DNA of 64,000 nucleotides from Qipengyuania algicida. GTDB taxonomy: Bacteria > Pseudomonadota > Alphaproteobacteria > Sphingomonadales > Sphingomonadaceae. The stretch is taken from positions 372,001 to 436,000 of the forward strand of contig NZ_WTYA01000001.1 in the NCBI RefSeq assembly GCF_009828025.1. Direction: 5' to 3'. The notes under the pieces were generated by a model. That model made no database searches, had not been told where the DNA came from, and saw only the letters and a program-made list of their open reading frames with translations. Positions 27,508 through 38,001 of the stretch are shown here, piece by piece. Each line of letters opens with the position of its first letter. Position 1 is the stretch's first letter. The position numbers and the translations under genes are program-made.

Positions 27508-28587
27508 ATGGACGGCTCGAGCAAATACCAGGCGGCGCTCAACGCACTGAATCGTACGCATTTGCTGGCTGAATTCGATCTTGCAGGAAACGTGCCGTGG
27601 GCCAACGAGCTGTTTCTCGAAGCCACCGGCTATCAATTGGCGGAAATCGAAGGCCGCGGCCACCGGATGTTTTGCGACATCGCCTATAGCAAGACGCCGC
27701 AATATCGCGAGTTCTGGGACAAGCTCGCGCTCGGCCGATCGCATGATGGCACTTATCAGCGATACGGCAAGAACGGCAATCCGGCAGTGCTGCGCGCAAC
27801 TTACAATCCCATTCTCGATGAACACGGTCACCCGACCAGCGTCCTGAAAGTTGCCACGGACATCACCGCCGAAAGATTGCGAGAAGCCAATTTCGAAGCC
27901 ATTTCGCAAGAGATGAACCGGTCGCACGCAATCATCCAGTTCAGTCTGGAGGGCCATATCCTCGAAGTGAACGACGCGTTTATAAGCCTTTTCGGGTATC
28001 GTCGGTCGGAATTGATCGGTCGTCATCACCGTATTCTGGCCAAGCCCTCCTATGCCGCCTCGATCGAATACCAGCAGTTTTGGGACCGGCTGGGCCGCGG
28101 GGAATGCGATCAGAGGCGCTATTGCCGGGTTGACAGCAAGGGCCGCGATGTGTGGATCCAGGCAACCTACAGCCCGATTCTGGACCTCGATGGCCGACCG
28201 ACACGGGTTATCAAGTTCGCCAATGATATCAGCCGCGAGATCGATCTCGAGCGTCAGGCGCAAATCCGCTTAAGGGACAGCGAGGCTCTGCGCGACGAAA
28301 TGTCCGCGCGTCGCAACGAACTCGAACAATCCATGGCCGAAATCGATCATGTGGTGAAGATCATCGCCAATATCACGGCACAGACCAAGATGCTGGCCAT
28401 CAATGCTGCGATCGAGGCTGCACGGGCGGGCGAACATGGTCGCGGGTTCGCAGTGGTCGCCAATGAGGTCAAGACACTGGCCGATGCCACGCGGCGATCG
28501 ACCGATCAGGCAACTGCCATGCTGAACCGTCGTGGCCGCGCGAATGTGCAGGACGAAGTTGAACCCGATAGCGTCAGGGCCGCCTGA
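27508..28587 (+). CDS. Soluble PAS-PAS methyl-accepting chemotaxis-type protein
   Basis: 359 aa without any membrane segment. Two PAS domains occur in tandem (about 10-120 and 130-245; matching motifs [20 protein letters not shown] and [20 protein letters not shown]), then a short coiled coil and the highly conserved chemoreceptor tip ([36 protein letters not shown]). Only a short stretch follows the tip, so the signalling hairpin is shorter than in normal receptors. PAS domains could bind heme, FAD or another ligand. Start at 27508 is favoured by a GGAAGGGG ribosome site 6 bp upstream. Likely cytoplasmic input for chemotaxis linked to the motile lifestyle. Confidence 0.88.
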   Translation: MDGSSKYQAALNALNRTHLLAEFDLAGNVPWANELFLEATGYQLAEIEGRGHRMFCDIAYSKTPQYREFWDKLALGRSHDGTYQRYGKNGNPAVLRATYNPILDEHGHPTSVLKVATDITAERLREANFEAISQEMNRSHAIIQFSLEGHILEVNDAFISLFGYRRSELIGRHHRILAKPSYAASIEYQQFWDRLGRGECDQRRYCRVDSKGRDVWIQATYSPILDLDGRPTRVIKFANDISREIDLERQAQIRLRDSEALRDEMSARRNELEQSMAEIDHVVKIIANITAQTKMLAINAAIEAARAGEHGRGFAVVANEVKTLADATRRSTDQATAMLNRRGRANVQDEVEPDSVRAA

Positions 28588-28600
28588 CACGTAGTAAGCA

Positions 28601-29212
28601 TCAGCCCGGTTTTACCCAGTCGGCGACTTCACCGGCGATCTGGTTTGCTGCCTCATCGAGCGCGCGGCCGACCGGCCCCGCCTTCGCCTCGACACCCGGA
28701 ATACGCGCTTCGAACCGGCGCGTCGTAACCGGATCGGATGCCGTCGCGCCCGATTTGGTGACATCCAGGACCGCTACGACGGTTGAACTACCCGCGTCGT
28801 AGCCAAAATCACGCAACACTCCGGTCAGCTGCACAGAGTAGGGGGTGCCCGGACTTTCGCCATCGATCACCAGCTGACCGTTCTTTGCGCGGATCGTTTC
28901 GCCGATCAGCGCGCGCATAAGCCGCGCGGGCTTGTCGACCCATTGCGCATCCTTGAGATAAGCGATCGAACTGCCGGTAACCTGCACTGGCACGCGCAGC
29001 ACGTCGAGCTTTTGCGGCGCGTCGAAATCACCCATCTCCACCGCCTGACGGGAGTCGCCATGCTCCATCGTCCCGGCAGGGGCTGCGGCGGTAGGCGTGA
29101 GCACCAGCAGGCTTGGCGGCGGCTTTGAGCCGAAGCTGACACAGCCTGCGAGCAGCATGAGCGGTGCCGTCAGACCGGCGAGTCGGATCAATCGCACAAC
29201 TGTGTTCCTCAT
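28601..29212 (-). CDS. PqiC/ABC-type transport auxiliary lipoprotein
   Basis: 203 aa. Lipoprotein signal with lipobox MLLAGCVS (acylated Cys at about 23). The rest matches the ABC_trans_aux (DUF330) family: LDVLRVPVQVTGSSIAYL, WVDKPARLMRALIGETI, VQLTGVLRDFGYD and RFEARIPGV are typical strand motifs. It is the outer-membrane-linked partner of MCE systems. Overlaps the MlaD-like gene (ATGA) and is last in the operon. Confidence 0.92.
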   Translation of the reverse strand: MRNTVVRLIRLAGLTAPLMLLAGCVSFGSKPPPSLLVLTPTAAAPAGTMEHGDSRQAVEMGDFDAPQKLDVLRVPVQVTGSSIAYLKDAQWVDKPARLMRALIGETIRAKNGQLVIDGESPGTPYSVQLTGVLRDFGYDAGSSTVVAVLDVTKSGATASDPVTTRRFEARIPGVEAKAGPVGRALDEAANQIAGEVADWVKPG

Positions 29213-30156
29213 GGCTTGTAGTCGGGCAGCTTGGACCCGCCAATCAGCGATCCTGCCCCCTGATTGTTGAGCTTCTCAGTGACCTGACGCAGCGCCTTGC
29301 TGGTGGCGCGCAGATCACGCATCGTCGCTTCGGCAGCGGGCAGCGTGCTCTGGGTCAGCTCCTTGGTCGCGGGCTGCGCGTCGTTAAGAGTCGCCTTCAA
29401 GGCATCGGCTGCCCCGCTCGCAGATTTGAGTGTATCCTGCAATTGCGCGGCGAGCTTGTTGCCGTTCTGGTCCAGCAGCTTGTTGGTCGAATCCGCAACC
29501 TTCTGGAACTGCTCGAGCGTTCCACTCGCTTCGCGCAGGGTCACCTGCAGCTCGGCCAGTGTGCGTTTGACTTCGGGTGTAGCGCTGGCGAGGTTCGCCG
29601 TCATTTTGTTGGTGTTGGCCAGAATGCCGGCAATCGACGCCTGATTCTTGTCCGACAGCAATTCGGTCAAACGCTCGGTCAGCGTGGCCAGCCGTTGCAA
29701 CAGCAGCGGAGCATTAGCAAGGATTTCACCGAAGCCGCCGGCCTTGGGGGGAATGATCGGCTTGCCTTCGGTGCAGGCAGTCGTCTCGCAAGTGATCGGC
29801 GGTCGGCCACGGCGCGCGCCATCGAGCAGGATGGTCGACACCCCGGTGAACGAGCTCTGGATAGTGGCCGTGGTACCGACAAGGATCGGCACGTCCTCTT
29901 TTACCTTGATCCGCACCCAGACGAATTCGGGATCCTTGTCCCACAGATTGATGGTATCGACCTGTCCCACCGGAACGCCGGCAAAGGAAACTTCCGAGCC
30001 TTTCCCGAGGCCTGAGACCGATTGCTTGAAGAAGATATCGTATTGCTTCTGCTCGCCGTGGTTGAGGCGCGCGATCCAGACGATGAATATCGCCAGCGCA
30101 GCCAGCAGCACCAGCGTAACCGCTCCGACCCAGACGTGATTGGCCCGTGTTTCCAT
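29209..30156 (-). CDS. MlaD/MCE-domain lipid transport protein
   Basis: 315 aa. One N-terminal membrane helix (VGAVTLVLLAALAIFIVWIA) followed by an MCE domain with FAGVPVGQVDTINLW and the FTGVSTILLDG region (residues ~45-120). The remaining ~190 residues form a long alpha-helical region (ELQVTLREASGTLEQFQKV), as in MCE proteins that form tunnel-like hexamers. Binds and moves phospholipids between the membranes. Follows the ATPase gene after a 50-bp gap. Confidence 0.94.
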   Translation of the reverse strand: METRANHVWVGAVTLVLLAALAIFIVWIARLNHGEQKQYDIFFKQSVSGLGKGSEVSFAGVPVGQVDTINLWDKDPEFVWVRIKVKEDVPILVGTTATIQSSFTGVSTILLDGARRGRPPITCETTACTEGKPIIPPKAGGFGEILANAPLLLQRLATLTERLTELLSDKNQASIAGILANTNKMTANLASATPEVKRTLAELQVTLREASGTLEQFQKVADSTNKLLDQNGNKLAAQLQDTLKSASGAADALKATLNDAQPATKELTQSTLPAAEATMRDLRATSKALRQVTEKLNNQGAGSLIGGSKLPDYKP

Positions 30157-30207
30157 CGCTTGCGCTTATCGTCCCCTGTTCGTGGCCATGTTGCGGTACA
30201 TTTTTTC

Positions 30208-31125
30208 CTATGCCTTGCCTGCCGGGGGCTTGTCCAACGCTTTGACGGCATTGGCCGCAACCGGCATATCCATATGCTTGCGCAACTCGTCGAGCGCCTG
30301 CGCGGTCAGCGCCGCGCGCCCACGCGGACCGTTGAAATATTCCTGGATCCACGGATGGTCGAGCTTCATCAGGTTTGGCACCGTATCGACCGCAATCACC
30401 TTCTTGTCGGCGAGCACCGCGACGCGGTCGCAGATCTCGTGCAGCGTATCGAGATCGTGGGTGATCAGGAACACCGTCAGGCCGAGCGTTTCCTTCAGAT
30501 CGCGGGTCAGATTGTCGAAGGCCGCCGCACCAATCGGATCAAGGCCCGCGGTCGGCTCGTCGAGGAACAGCAGTTCCGGGTCGAGCGCCAGCGCACGCGC
30601 CAGCCCCGCGCGCTTACGCATTCCTCCCGAGAGTTCGGAAGGATACTTGCTCACTGCGTCCTCCGGCAAGCCAGACAGGCGCACCTTGTAGCGCGCGATC
30701 TCATGGGTCAGATCGGCGGACAATTCGGGATAGAATTGCTTGATCGGAACTTCGACGTTCTCGCCCACGGTGAGTGTGGAGAACAGCGCCCCGCCCTGGA
30801 ACAACACACCCCAGCGATCCCGCACGCCGAGCACCTGATCGGGCTCGGCACCGGTGATCGAGCGCCCGAACACCCTGACCTCGCCCGCGTCCACCGGCTG
30901 CAAGCCGATGATCGCGCGCATCAGCACCGATTTTCCCGTACCCGACCCACCGACGACGCCCAGAATTTCGCCGCGCCGCACCTCGAGATCGAGGTCGTCG
31001 TGGATCACCTGCTCGCCAAAACTGGTTTTCAACCCCTCGACCACGATCGGATAGTCGCCCCGGAATCGCTCATCCGGCCTCAGCACGGCATCCTGTTCGG
31101 GATCCTTCGCGCCCATCAATTCCAT
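30208..31125 (-). CDS. MlaF-type ABC transporter ATP-binding protein
   Basis: 305 aa with Walker A GVVGGSGTGKS, signature LSGGMRKRAGLARALALD, Walker B LLFLDEPTAGLD and H-loop LITHDLDTLHEICD. The N-terminal and C-terminal extensions fit MlaF-like ATPases. It powers the MlaE-type permease. The ATG at 31125 overlaps the permease stop; an alternative ATG 9 nt downstream (TGATG) would give the same protein less three residues. Confidence 0.94.
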   Translation of the reverse strand: MELMGAKDPEQDAVLRPDERFRGDYPIVVEGLKTSFGEQVIHDDLDLEVRRGEILGVVGGSGTGKSVLMRAIIGLQPVDAGEVRVFGRSITGAEPDQVLGVRDRWGVLFQGGALFSTLTVGENVEVPIKQFYPELSADLTHEIARYKVRLSGLPEDAVSKYPSELSGGMRKRAGLARALALDPELLFLDEPTAGLDPIGAAAFDNLTRDLKETLGLTVFLITHDLDTLHEICDRVAVLADKKVIAVDTVPNLMKLDHPWIQEYFNGPRGRAALTAQALDELRKHMDMPVAANAVKALDKPPAGKA

Positions 31126-32225
31126 CCGATGTTGGTGAAGAACACGGCGAAAAAGGCATCGATCACGATGACGGCGAAAATCGCCGAAACCACCGACATC
31201 GTCGTGCGCATGCCGACTTCTTCCGAATTGCCCGCCACCTGCATCCCGTTATAGCAGCCCGCCAGCGCCACGATCAGCCCGAACACCGGCGCCTTGATCA
31301 GCCCCACCCATACATCAGTGATGGGCACGACTTCCTGGATACGCTGGAGGAAGTTCAGGAACGGGATCCCGATGGCGAAATTGGAGATGGTCGCGCCGCC
31401 GATGATCGCGACGACGGATGCGTAAAAGCCCAGTAACGGCATCATGAACACTGCCGCCATGATTCGCGGAATCACCAGCGCTTCCATCGGGGAAATGCCG
31501 ATCGTACGCATCGCGTCGATTTCCTCGGTCAGCTTCATCGTGCCGATCTGTGCGGCAAAGGCGGACCCCGAGCGGCCCGCGACCATGATCGCGGTCATCA
31601 GCACGCCCAGTTCGCGCAAGGTGATCCGTCCGACCAAATTAACCGTGAGCGTCTCCGCCCCGAACTGCGACAATTGCACCGCGCCTTGCTGAGCAATCAC
31701 GATGCCGATCAGAAAGCTCATCAATCCGATAATTGGCAGCGCCGACACCCCGACCAGCTCAAGCTGGCGCACCAGCGCCTTGTAGGCGAAGCGATGCGGA
31801 TGGCGGATCACACTGAAGCTCGACATAATCAGCGCACCGAAAAAGCCGAGAATGCCATAGGCGCCGGAGCGACCACTATAGACGATATCGCCCATCTTTT
31901 CGGTCACCCGGACAAACACGCTTGCCCGCTCGGGCCGGATTGCCTCGTCAGTGGTAAACTCGCCCATTTCGGAGATCAGGCGTTCCGCGCGATCGTTGCA
32001 TCCGGTAATCTCGGCATCGAGCCGCCGCGCCGCACGAGCAACAATCCAGGCACCCACCGTATCGATTTCCGCGACATCGGTAAGGTCGAATCGAGCGATG
32101 GCCTGCTCGACGCTTGCCAGACGTGGCTCGACATCGCTGATCGTCGCGATCAACCACGGGCCGGTCAGCGCCAACGCGGCGCCGCCCCCTTCTTGCTCTT
32201 CGATCGCGAAATCGGCGCGTTCCAT
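31116..32225 (-). CDS. MlaE-type permease with N-terminal STAS domain
   Basis: 369 aa. The first ~110 residues are a STAS-like domain ([20 protein letters not shown]) fused to the permease; a separate MlaB is thus not needed. The permease carries the diagnostic MlaE sequences [25 protein letters not shown]-like [40 protein letters not shown] and five to six hydrophobic helices. First gene of the Mla/MCE operon, divergent from valS with a 98-bp gap that should hold both promoters. Start [10 protein letters not shown] chosen for family length. Confidence 0.93.
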   Translation of the reverse strand: MERADFAIEEQEGGGAALALTGPWLIATISDVEPRLASVEQAIARFDLTDVAEIDTVGAWIVARAARRLDAEITGCNDRAERLISEMGEFTTDEAIRPERASVFVRVTEKMGDIVYSGRSGAYGILGFFGALIMSSFSVIRHPHRFAYKALVRQLELVGVSALPIIGLMSFLIGIVIAQQGAVQLSQFGAETLTVNLVGRITLRELGVLMTAIMVAGRSGSAFAAQIGTMKLTEEIDAMRTIGISPMEALVIPRIMAAVFMMPLLGFYASVVAIIGGATISNFAIGIPFLNFLQRIQEVVPITDVWVGLIKAPVFGLIVALAGCYNGMQVAGNSEEVGMRTTMSVVSAIFAVIVIDAFFAVFFTNIGWN

Positions 32226-32323
32226 CGGGCACAGCCTATGCGGGCAAATCCCGGGCTTCACAAGGCCATCAACGCTGTTCTTCGTGTTGCGCAGAAGAAA
32301 AGCGGCTGGCAAAGGCACCGCCC

Positions 32324-35032
32324 ATGACCACCGAACTCACCAAGACCTTCGATCCCGCCGAAATCGAACAGCGCTGGTACGCGCATTGGGAAGAAAACGG
32401 GCTGTTCCGCCCCGAACGGCCGGACGCCGAGCCCTTCACGATCGTCAATCCACCTCCAAACATCACCGGCAGCCTGCATATCGGCCACGCGCTCGACAAC
32501 ACGTTGCAGGATATCGTAATCCGCTACGAACGGCTGCGCGGCAAGGATGCGCTGTGGGTGGTCGGCACCGACCATGCGGGCATCGCAACGCAGATGGTGG
32601 TCGAACGCCAGCTGGAGCAGCACCAGGATAAGCGCACCAACTATAGCCGCGAGCAATTCGTCGACAAGGTGCGGGAATGGAAAGCGGAAAGCGGCGGTGC
32701 GATCACGCGGCAGCTGCGCCGCCTGGGCTGTTCGATGGACTGGTCACGCGAACAGTTCACGATGGACCCGCATTTTTCCTCCGCCGTGATCAAGGTGTTC
32801 GTCGATCTTTACAACGACGGGCTGATCTATCGCGACAAGCGGCTGGTCAACTGGGACCCCAAGCTGAAAACCGCGATCAGCGATCTTGAAGTGGAAACGC
32901 GCGAGGTGCCGGGGCATTTCTGGCATTTCAAATATCCGCTGGCCGATGGCGTTAAGACGGCAGATGGCAAGGATTATCTGGTCGTCGCCACCACCCGCCC
33001 CGAAACCATGCTCGCCGACATGGCAGTGGCGGTGCATCCGAGTGATGAACGCTATGCCAGCGTGGTGGGTAAGGAGATCCTCCAGCCGATCACCGGGCGG
33101 CGCTTCAAGGTGGTGGCGGACGAACACGCCGACCCTGAACTGGGCAGCGGTGTGGTCAAGATCACGCCGGGCCACGATTTCAACGACTTTGAGGTGGGCA
33201 GGCGCGCGGGCATGAAGGCGGGCGAGATGCTCAACATGCTCGATGGCGAGGCCCGCGTGGTGCAGACCGCCGACGGTCTGGTACCGGATGAATTCCTCGG
33301 CCTCGACCGGTTCGACGCACGCAAGCTGGTGGTCGAGCGGATGAAGAATTGCGGCTGCCTGATCCCGCATGTCACCGAAAAGGACGGCGAGCGCACCGAG
33401 CATGACGCCGAACCGCGCACGATCCAGCAACCCTTCGGCGACCGGGGCGGGGTGCCGATCGAGCCGTGGCTGACCGACCAGTGGTATGTCGATGCCGAAA
33501 AGCTCGCCCAAAAGCCGATCGAGGCGGTAAAATCGGGCGCGGTCGAGATCGTCCCCAAAAGCTGGGAGAAGACCTTCTTCAACTGGATGGAAAACATCCA
33601 GCCATGGTGCGTCAGCCGCCAGCTGTGGTGGGGGCACCGGATTCCGGCTTGGTATGCCGAGGATGGCCGCGTAATCGTGGCCGAGAATGCCGAGGCCGCG
33701 CAGAGCCTCGCCGGACCCGGTGTTTCGCTGACGCAGGACGAAGACGTCCTCGACACATGGTTCTCCTCCGCCCTGTGGCCCTTCGCCACGCTCGGCTGGC
33801 CGGACAAGACCGCGCTGCTCGACAAGCATTTCCCCAACGACTTACTGATCTCAGGCTTCGACATCCTGTTCTTCTGGGACGCACGGATGCTGATGCAGGG
33901 GTATCAGTTCATGGGTGAGGCCCCCTGGCCGCGGCTCTACCTCCATGGGCTGGTCCGCGCGGCGGACGGCGCGAAGATGTCCAAGTCCAAGGGCAATGTC
34001 GTCGATCCGCTGGGCCTGATCGACCAGTACGGCGCGGACGCGCTGCGCTTCTTCATGGCGGCGATGGAAAGCCAAGGCCGCGACATCAAAATGGATGACA
34101 AGCGGGTCGAGGGATACCGCAACTTCGCCACCAAACTGTGGAACGCGGCGCGCTTCTGCCAGTCGAACAGCATCGGCGCGAGCGACACCATCGCCGCCCC
34201 GACAGCAAGGCTCGCCGCCAACCAATGGATCATCGGCGAGGTGGTGGAAACGCTAGCAGAACTCGACAAGGCGATGGCCGAGCTGCGCTTCGATGCGGCG
34301 GCCAATGCGATCTATCATTTCGTGTGGGACCGCTTCTGCGACTGGTATCTGGAACTGATCAAGCCGGTGTTCTCTGGCGATGCCGACAGCCTGGCGGCGG
34401 TCGAGACCCGCGCGGTGGCCGGTTGGGCGCTCGACCAGATCCTCGTCATGCTGCACCCGTTCATGCCCTTCATCACAGAAGAGCTGTGGCACGCGCAGGG
34501 CGAGCGGCCTTATGAACTGATCCTCGCCAAATGGCCCGCGCATGAGGCGCAGGTGTCCAAGGACGCGACCGACGCCATCGACTGGATGATCGAGCTGACC
34601 ACGGTCGTCCGCAGCGCGAAGAACGAAGTCGGGATCGCGCCGGGAGCCAAGCTGGCCGCCTTCTGCGCCAATCCCTCGGAGCTTGCCCGCCGCGTGGTCG
34701 AGCGGTCGAGCGCCGCAATCGAGAGGCTTGCGCGGCTGACCCCGGTGACTTTTGGCGAGGCACCGGCAGGGGCGGCAATGCAGGTCACCGCAGGCGGCGA
34801 TCTGTTCGTCATCCCGCTCGAAGGCGTGATCGATATCGATGCCGAAAAGGCCCGTCTTGCCAAGGCTTTGGAGGCCAGTCGCAAGGAAGCCAAATCGCTC
34901 GAAGGGCGGCTCAATAACGCCAATTTCGTCGAGCGGGCCAAGCCCGAAGCGGTCGAAAAGGCGCGCACCGATCATGCCCATCACACCGCCGAGATCGCAC
35001 GGCTGGAGGCGGCGCTGGCACGGCTGGGCTGA
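32324..35032 (+). CDS. valS: Valine--tRNA ligase
   Basis: Class I aminoacyl-tRNA synthetase of 902 aa. HIGH motif in [20 protein letters not shown] motif in [16 protein letters not shown], an editing domain ([20 protein letters not shown]), an anticodon-binding domain and a C-terminal coiled coil ([15 protein letters not shown]) are all visible. Normal length for the short valS form. It stands alone on the plus strand between the Mla operon and queE. Confidence 0.98.
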   Translation: MTTELTKTFDPAEIEQRWYAHWEENGLFRPERPDAEPFTIVNPPPNITGSLHIGHALDNTLQDIVIRYERLRGKDALWVVGTDHAGIATQMVVERQLEQHQDKRTNYSREQFVDKVREWKAESGGAITRQLRRLGCSMDWSREQFTMDPHFSSAVIKVFVDLYNDGLIYRDKRLVNWDPKLKTAISDLEVETREVPGHFWHFKYPLADGVKTADGKDYLVVATTRPETMLADMAVAVHPSDERYASVVGKEILQPITGRRFKVVADEHADPELGSGVVKITPGHDFNDFEVGRRAGMKAGEMLNMLDGEARVVQTADGLVPDEFLGLDRFDARKLVVERMKNCGCLIPHVTEKDGERTEHDAEPRTIQQPFGDRGGVPIEPWLTDQWYVDAEKLAQKPIEAVKSGAVEIVPKSWEKTFFNWMENIQPWCVSRQLWWGHRIPAWYAEDGRVIVAENAEAAQSLAGPGVSLTQDEDVLDTWFSSALWPFATLGWPDKTALLDKHFPNDLLISGFDILFFWDARMLMQGYQFMGEAPWPRLYLHGLVRAADGAKMSKSKGNVVDPLGLIDQYGADALRFFMAAMESQGRDIKMDDKRVEGYRNFATKLWNAARFCQSNSIGASDTIAAPTARLAANQWIIGEVVETLAELDKAMAELRFDAAANAIYHFVWDRFCDWYLELIKPVFSGDADSLAAVETRAVAGWALDQILVMLHPFMPFITEELWHAQGERPYELILAKWPAHEAQVSKDATDAIDWMIELTTVVRSAKNEVGIAPGAKLAAFCANPSELARRVVERSSAAIERLARLTPVTFGEAPAGAAMQVTAGGDLFVIPLEGVIDIDAEKARLAKALEASRKEAKSLEGRLNNANFVERAKPEAVEKARTDHAHHTAEIARLEAALARLG

Positions 35033-35219
35033 CCACCCTCGGCTTCGCGGGCGTTTCCTACGCGCGGGCGTTGTGCGATGGTACGTCAATGACCATGCCC
35101 GCATCCGCCCTGAACGCCAGCATTCTTGCGGGTTTTGACGCATCCATGCGGCCAGCGGTTTTTACCCCTTGGACCGTGTTCCATGTGTTCCAGATTGTAG
35201 GACCGGCAGGAGAGCGATC

Positions 35220-35954
35220 ATGGCGTTAGTGCTGGCGACCGACGAGAGCGGCGGGCCGGAGATTTTCGCATCGGTTCAGGGCGAAGGGGCGAGCGCGGGA
35301 ATGCCCGTCGCGTTCCTGCGGCTGAGCCGGTGCAACCTCGCCTGCCACTGGTGCGACACCGCCTATACATGGCATTTCGAGGGCGATAACCGCCCCCACA
35401 GATCGGGCCGAACCTATGATCGCAAGGCCAATCAGGTCACGCTGGAGGTGGGCGATGTGGCAGAGCGCATTCGCGTGCTGGGGCAAAAGCGCCTCGTCGT
35501 GACCGGGGGCGAACCGCTGTTGCAGGCAGGCCCGCTGGCCGAATTGCTCGAAGCGGTCGACGATATGAGCGTTGAGGTCGAAACCAATGGCACGGTCAAG
35601 CCACCTGCCCGGCTCGACATTCGCATCGACCAGTTCAACGTCAGCCCCAAGCTGGCGCACAGCGGCAATCCGGCCGAACTGGCGCTGCTGCCCGAACGGC
35701 TCGCCGCATGGTCCGCCGACCCGCGCGCATTCTTCAAATTCGTGGTGGCCTCGCCTGAGGATGTCGAAGAGGTGCTGGCGCTCAAGCGCAGCTACGCCAT
35801 CCCGGCCCAGCGTATCTTCCTTATGGCCGAGGGGACCGACAGCGCCACGCTGCACGCGCGCGAGCAATGGCTGGTGCCGCTATGCCTCGAACACGGCCTG
35901 CGCCTGTCGGACCGGCTGCATATCCACCTGTTCGGCGATACGCGGGGGACGTAA
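35220..35954 (+). CDS. queE: 7-carboxy-7-deazaguanine synthase QueE
   Basis: Radical SAM enzyme of the queuosine/preQ0 pathway that converts carboxytetrahydropterin to 7-carboxy-7-deazaguanine. 244 aa with the [4Fe-4S] motif CNLACHWC, the QGEGASAGMPVAFLRLSRC start typical of QueE, and LVVTGGEPLLQ (glycine-rich SAM-binding motif). Start at 35220 is preceded by CAGGAGAG. No other que genes are in the window. A weak hairpin (35969-35989) follows. Confidence 0.95.
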   Translation: MALVLATDESGGPEIFASVQGEGASAGMPVAFLRLSRCNLACHWCDTAYTWHFEGDNRPHRSGRTYDRKANQVTLEVGDVAERIRVLGQKRLVVTGGEPLLQAGPLAELLEAVDDMSVEVETNGTVKPPARLDIRIDQFNVSPKLAHSGNPAELALLPERLAAWSADPRAFFKFVVASPEDVEEVLALKRSYAIPAQRIFLMAEGTDSATLHAREQWLVPLCLEHGLRLSDRLHIHLFGDTRGT

Positions 35955-35968
35955 TTTGTTTGCGCCAT

Positions 35969-35989
35969 CTGCCGATCGATTTTCGGCAG
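35969..35989 (+). other. Short hairpin after queE
   Basis: CTGCCGA (35969-35975) can pair with TCGGCAG (35983-35989) across a 7-nt loop. No T-run follows, so only a weak or factor-dependent 3' end is possible. Confidence 0.35.
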
Positions 35990-36095
35990 GGTGTAGCGAG
36001 AATGGCGAGCCGCGAGAACCGGCGCACAGCGACCTTTCAGGTCGTGAGCACCGGAAGCGCAGCGGATTGCCATTCGCAGCCCGCCCTGGCGGAAA

Positions 36096-37901
36096 TCAGC
36101 CCTGGCTCCGCCAGCGCTGGACGATACGCTCGACTGCATCTTCCTCGCCGCCGGACTTGCTCCACAATTCGACGAAGCTCGGGTCTTCCGACGCCGGACG
36201 CTTGGATTCATCGAGCGTGTCGAAGCTGACGCGGATGGGGATCGCCACACCCTCGCCGCAGATGATGCACTCGCGGTTGCGCAGGGCGGGGATCGAATCG
36301 AGGAAGCCGCGCGCGCCTTCGGGCATGGCGGCCTTCACGAAAGCCTGGTCGCGATCGTTGTTCAGGCGCATCGAGATGATCGTGCCGCACTGCGACAGCA
36401 CTCCCTCGGCAAGGTCGGACGGGCGCTGCGTGATAAGGCCTAGGCTGATCCCGTATTTACGGCCCTCCTTGGCGATGCGCGAAAGCACCCGGCCAACCGA
36501 ACTATCGTCAGCATATTTCTCTGACGGGACGTATCTATGCGCTTCTTCGCACACCAGCAGGATCGGGCTGGTCTTTTCCTCGCGGCCCCAGATGGCGAAG
36601 TCGAACACCAGACGGCTGAGCACGGCCACAACCGTCGAGGTGATGTCCGATGGAACGCCGGACACATCGATGATCGAGATCGGCTTGCCCGAGGCCGGCA
36701 TACGGAAAATGCGGCACAGGAAATCAGTCATCGTGTCGCCGACCAGCATTCCGGAGAACATGAACTGGTAGCGCGGATCGCTCTTGATCTCGTCGAGCTT
36801 GGTCTTGATGCGCATGTAGGGCGCGGAATTGGTCGACTTGTCGAGCTTGCCCATCTGCGTCTGGATCTCGTTGGAAAGGTCCGAGAGCAGATAGGGGATT
36901 GGCGAATCGACGGTGATCTTGCCCAGAGTTCCTGCCAGACGGCTCTTGGAACGCGCGGCGAGCAGGCACTTGGCAAGGATGTCGGCGTCGACCTGCCGCT
37001 CGTTGCCCAATCCAGTCAGCAGCACCTCACAATGTTCCTCGAAATTCATCAGCCAATAAGGCATCTGCAGGTTCGAAACGTCGAGAATCACGCCGGTGTT
37101 GCGGAACGCGGCGGAATATTCGCCGTGCGGGTCGATCATTATCACATGGCCTTCGGGTGCGGCTTCGCAGATGCGGTGAAGAATCAACGCGGTACTTGTC
37201 GATTTTCCCGTGCCGGTGGACCCCAGAAGCGCGAAGTGGCGGCCGAGCAGCGCATCGATATAAAGCCCTGCACGAATGTCCTTGGTCGGATAGACACGCC
37301 CGATAGTGATCGCATTGCGCCCGTCGCTGGCATAGACCTGTCGCAGATCCTGCGTGGTTGCCGGATAGATCAACGCGCCGGGCACGGGATAGCGGGTCAC
37401 ACCGCGCTTGAAGCTGTGCAGCTTGCCGGTCAGCTTTTCTTCCTGCCCTTCGCCGAGGAAATCGATATTGGCAATGATCGAGTTTTCGCTGCGGCCCTGT
37501 TTCTGATTGCGCACGCTGGCGAGCAGCCATGTCTGGCCGACGCGGATCTTGATCTGGCTGCCGACCTGCCCGGCAAGCGCAACCGATGGATCGGCATCTT
37601 CCATGCATTCGTTGAGGCGTTGCAGGTCGATTGCGATCTGCGAACTGGACCCGGCAATTTCCAGCACTACGCCGATCGGCTGCAGCGCATTGTCGCTGGC
37701 CGGGACGGTTGCCGGATCAGCAGCACCGATCGCAGGCTGTTGCGCAGCTTGCTGAGCACCATTCAGCGCCTCTTCGATGCCTGACTGGATCTCCTCCGCC
37801 GATGTCGGGCTTTCACGCAAAATACTGCGCCGTGGTGGCTGTGCACCCTGCTCCTTCGCAGGATCGAAGGTGCGGAATTGATCGTAGTTCATATCAGACA
37901 T
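36096..37901 (-). CDS. HerA-like/DUF87 hexameric ATPase
   Basis: 601 aa. A low-complexity Gln/Ala-rich N-terminus (about 30-75) precedes a HAS-barrel-like domain, then Walker A ALLGSTGTGKSTST (GSTGTGKS at 227-234), a Walker B-like MIDPHGEYSAAF, a second acidic motif LVCEEAHRYVP and arginine-finger-type motifs near RLNNDRDQAFV. This is the HerA/FtsK-clan plan of DNA translocases that work with NurA in archaea; bacterial copies are often of unknown role. No nuclease partner or defence gene is adjacent, so a housekeeping DNA-processing role is more likely. Confidence 0.88.
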   Translation of the reverse strand: MSDMNYDQFRTFDPAKEQGAQPPRRSILRESPTSAEEIQSGIEEALNGAQQAAQQPAIGAADPATVPASDNALQPIGVVLEIAGSSSQIAIDLQRLNECMEDADPSVALAGQVGSQIKIRVGQTWLLASVRNQKQGRSENSIIANIDFLGEGQEEKLTGKLHSFKRGVTRYPVPGALIYPATTQDLRQVYASDGRNAITIGRVYPTKDIRAGLYIDALLGRHFALLGSTGTGKSTSTALILHRICEAAPEGHVIMIDPHGEYSAAFRNTGVILDVSNLQMPYWLMNFEEHCEVLLTGLGNERQVDADILAKCLLAARSKSRLAGTLGKITVDSPIPYLLSDLSNEIQTQMGKLDKSTNSAPYMRIKTKLDEIKSDPRYQFMFSGMLVGDTMTDFLCRIFRMPASGKPISIIDVSGVPSDITSTVVAVLSRLVFDFAIWGREEKTSPILLVCEEAHRYVPSEKYADDSSVGRVLSRIAKEGRKYGISLGLITQRPSDLAEGVLSQCGTIISMRLNNDRDQAFVKAAMPEGARGFLDSIPALRNRECIICGEGVAIPIRVSFDTLDESKRPASEDPSFVELWSKSGGEEDAVERIVQRWRSQG

Positions 37902-38001
37902 TTCGATGAGCCGATCCCCTGGCTGTCCCTGCCATCGGGCATTAGATCGGATGGGTTAAAAAGCGGTCAATCGGGCATTTTGGCGACGGTCCGATCCGCA
38001 C

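Noticed and set aside
27447-27508. Sigma-28-like element (CCCCGATAG) before the PAS-MCP gene
   Set aside because: A -10-like CCGATA is there but no TAAA at the proper distance.
36096-37901. HerA-like ATPase as part of a defence system
   Set aside because: No nuclease, Sir2, DUF4297 or other known defence partner lies beside it; neighbours are queE and TIGR02186.
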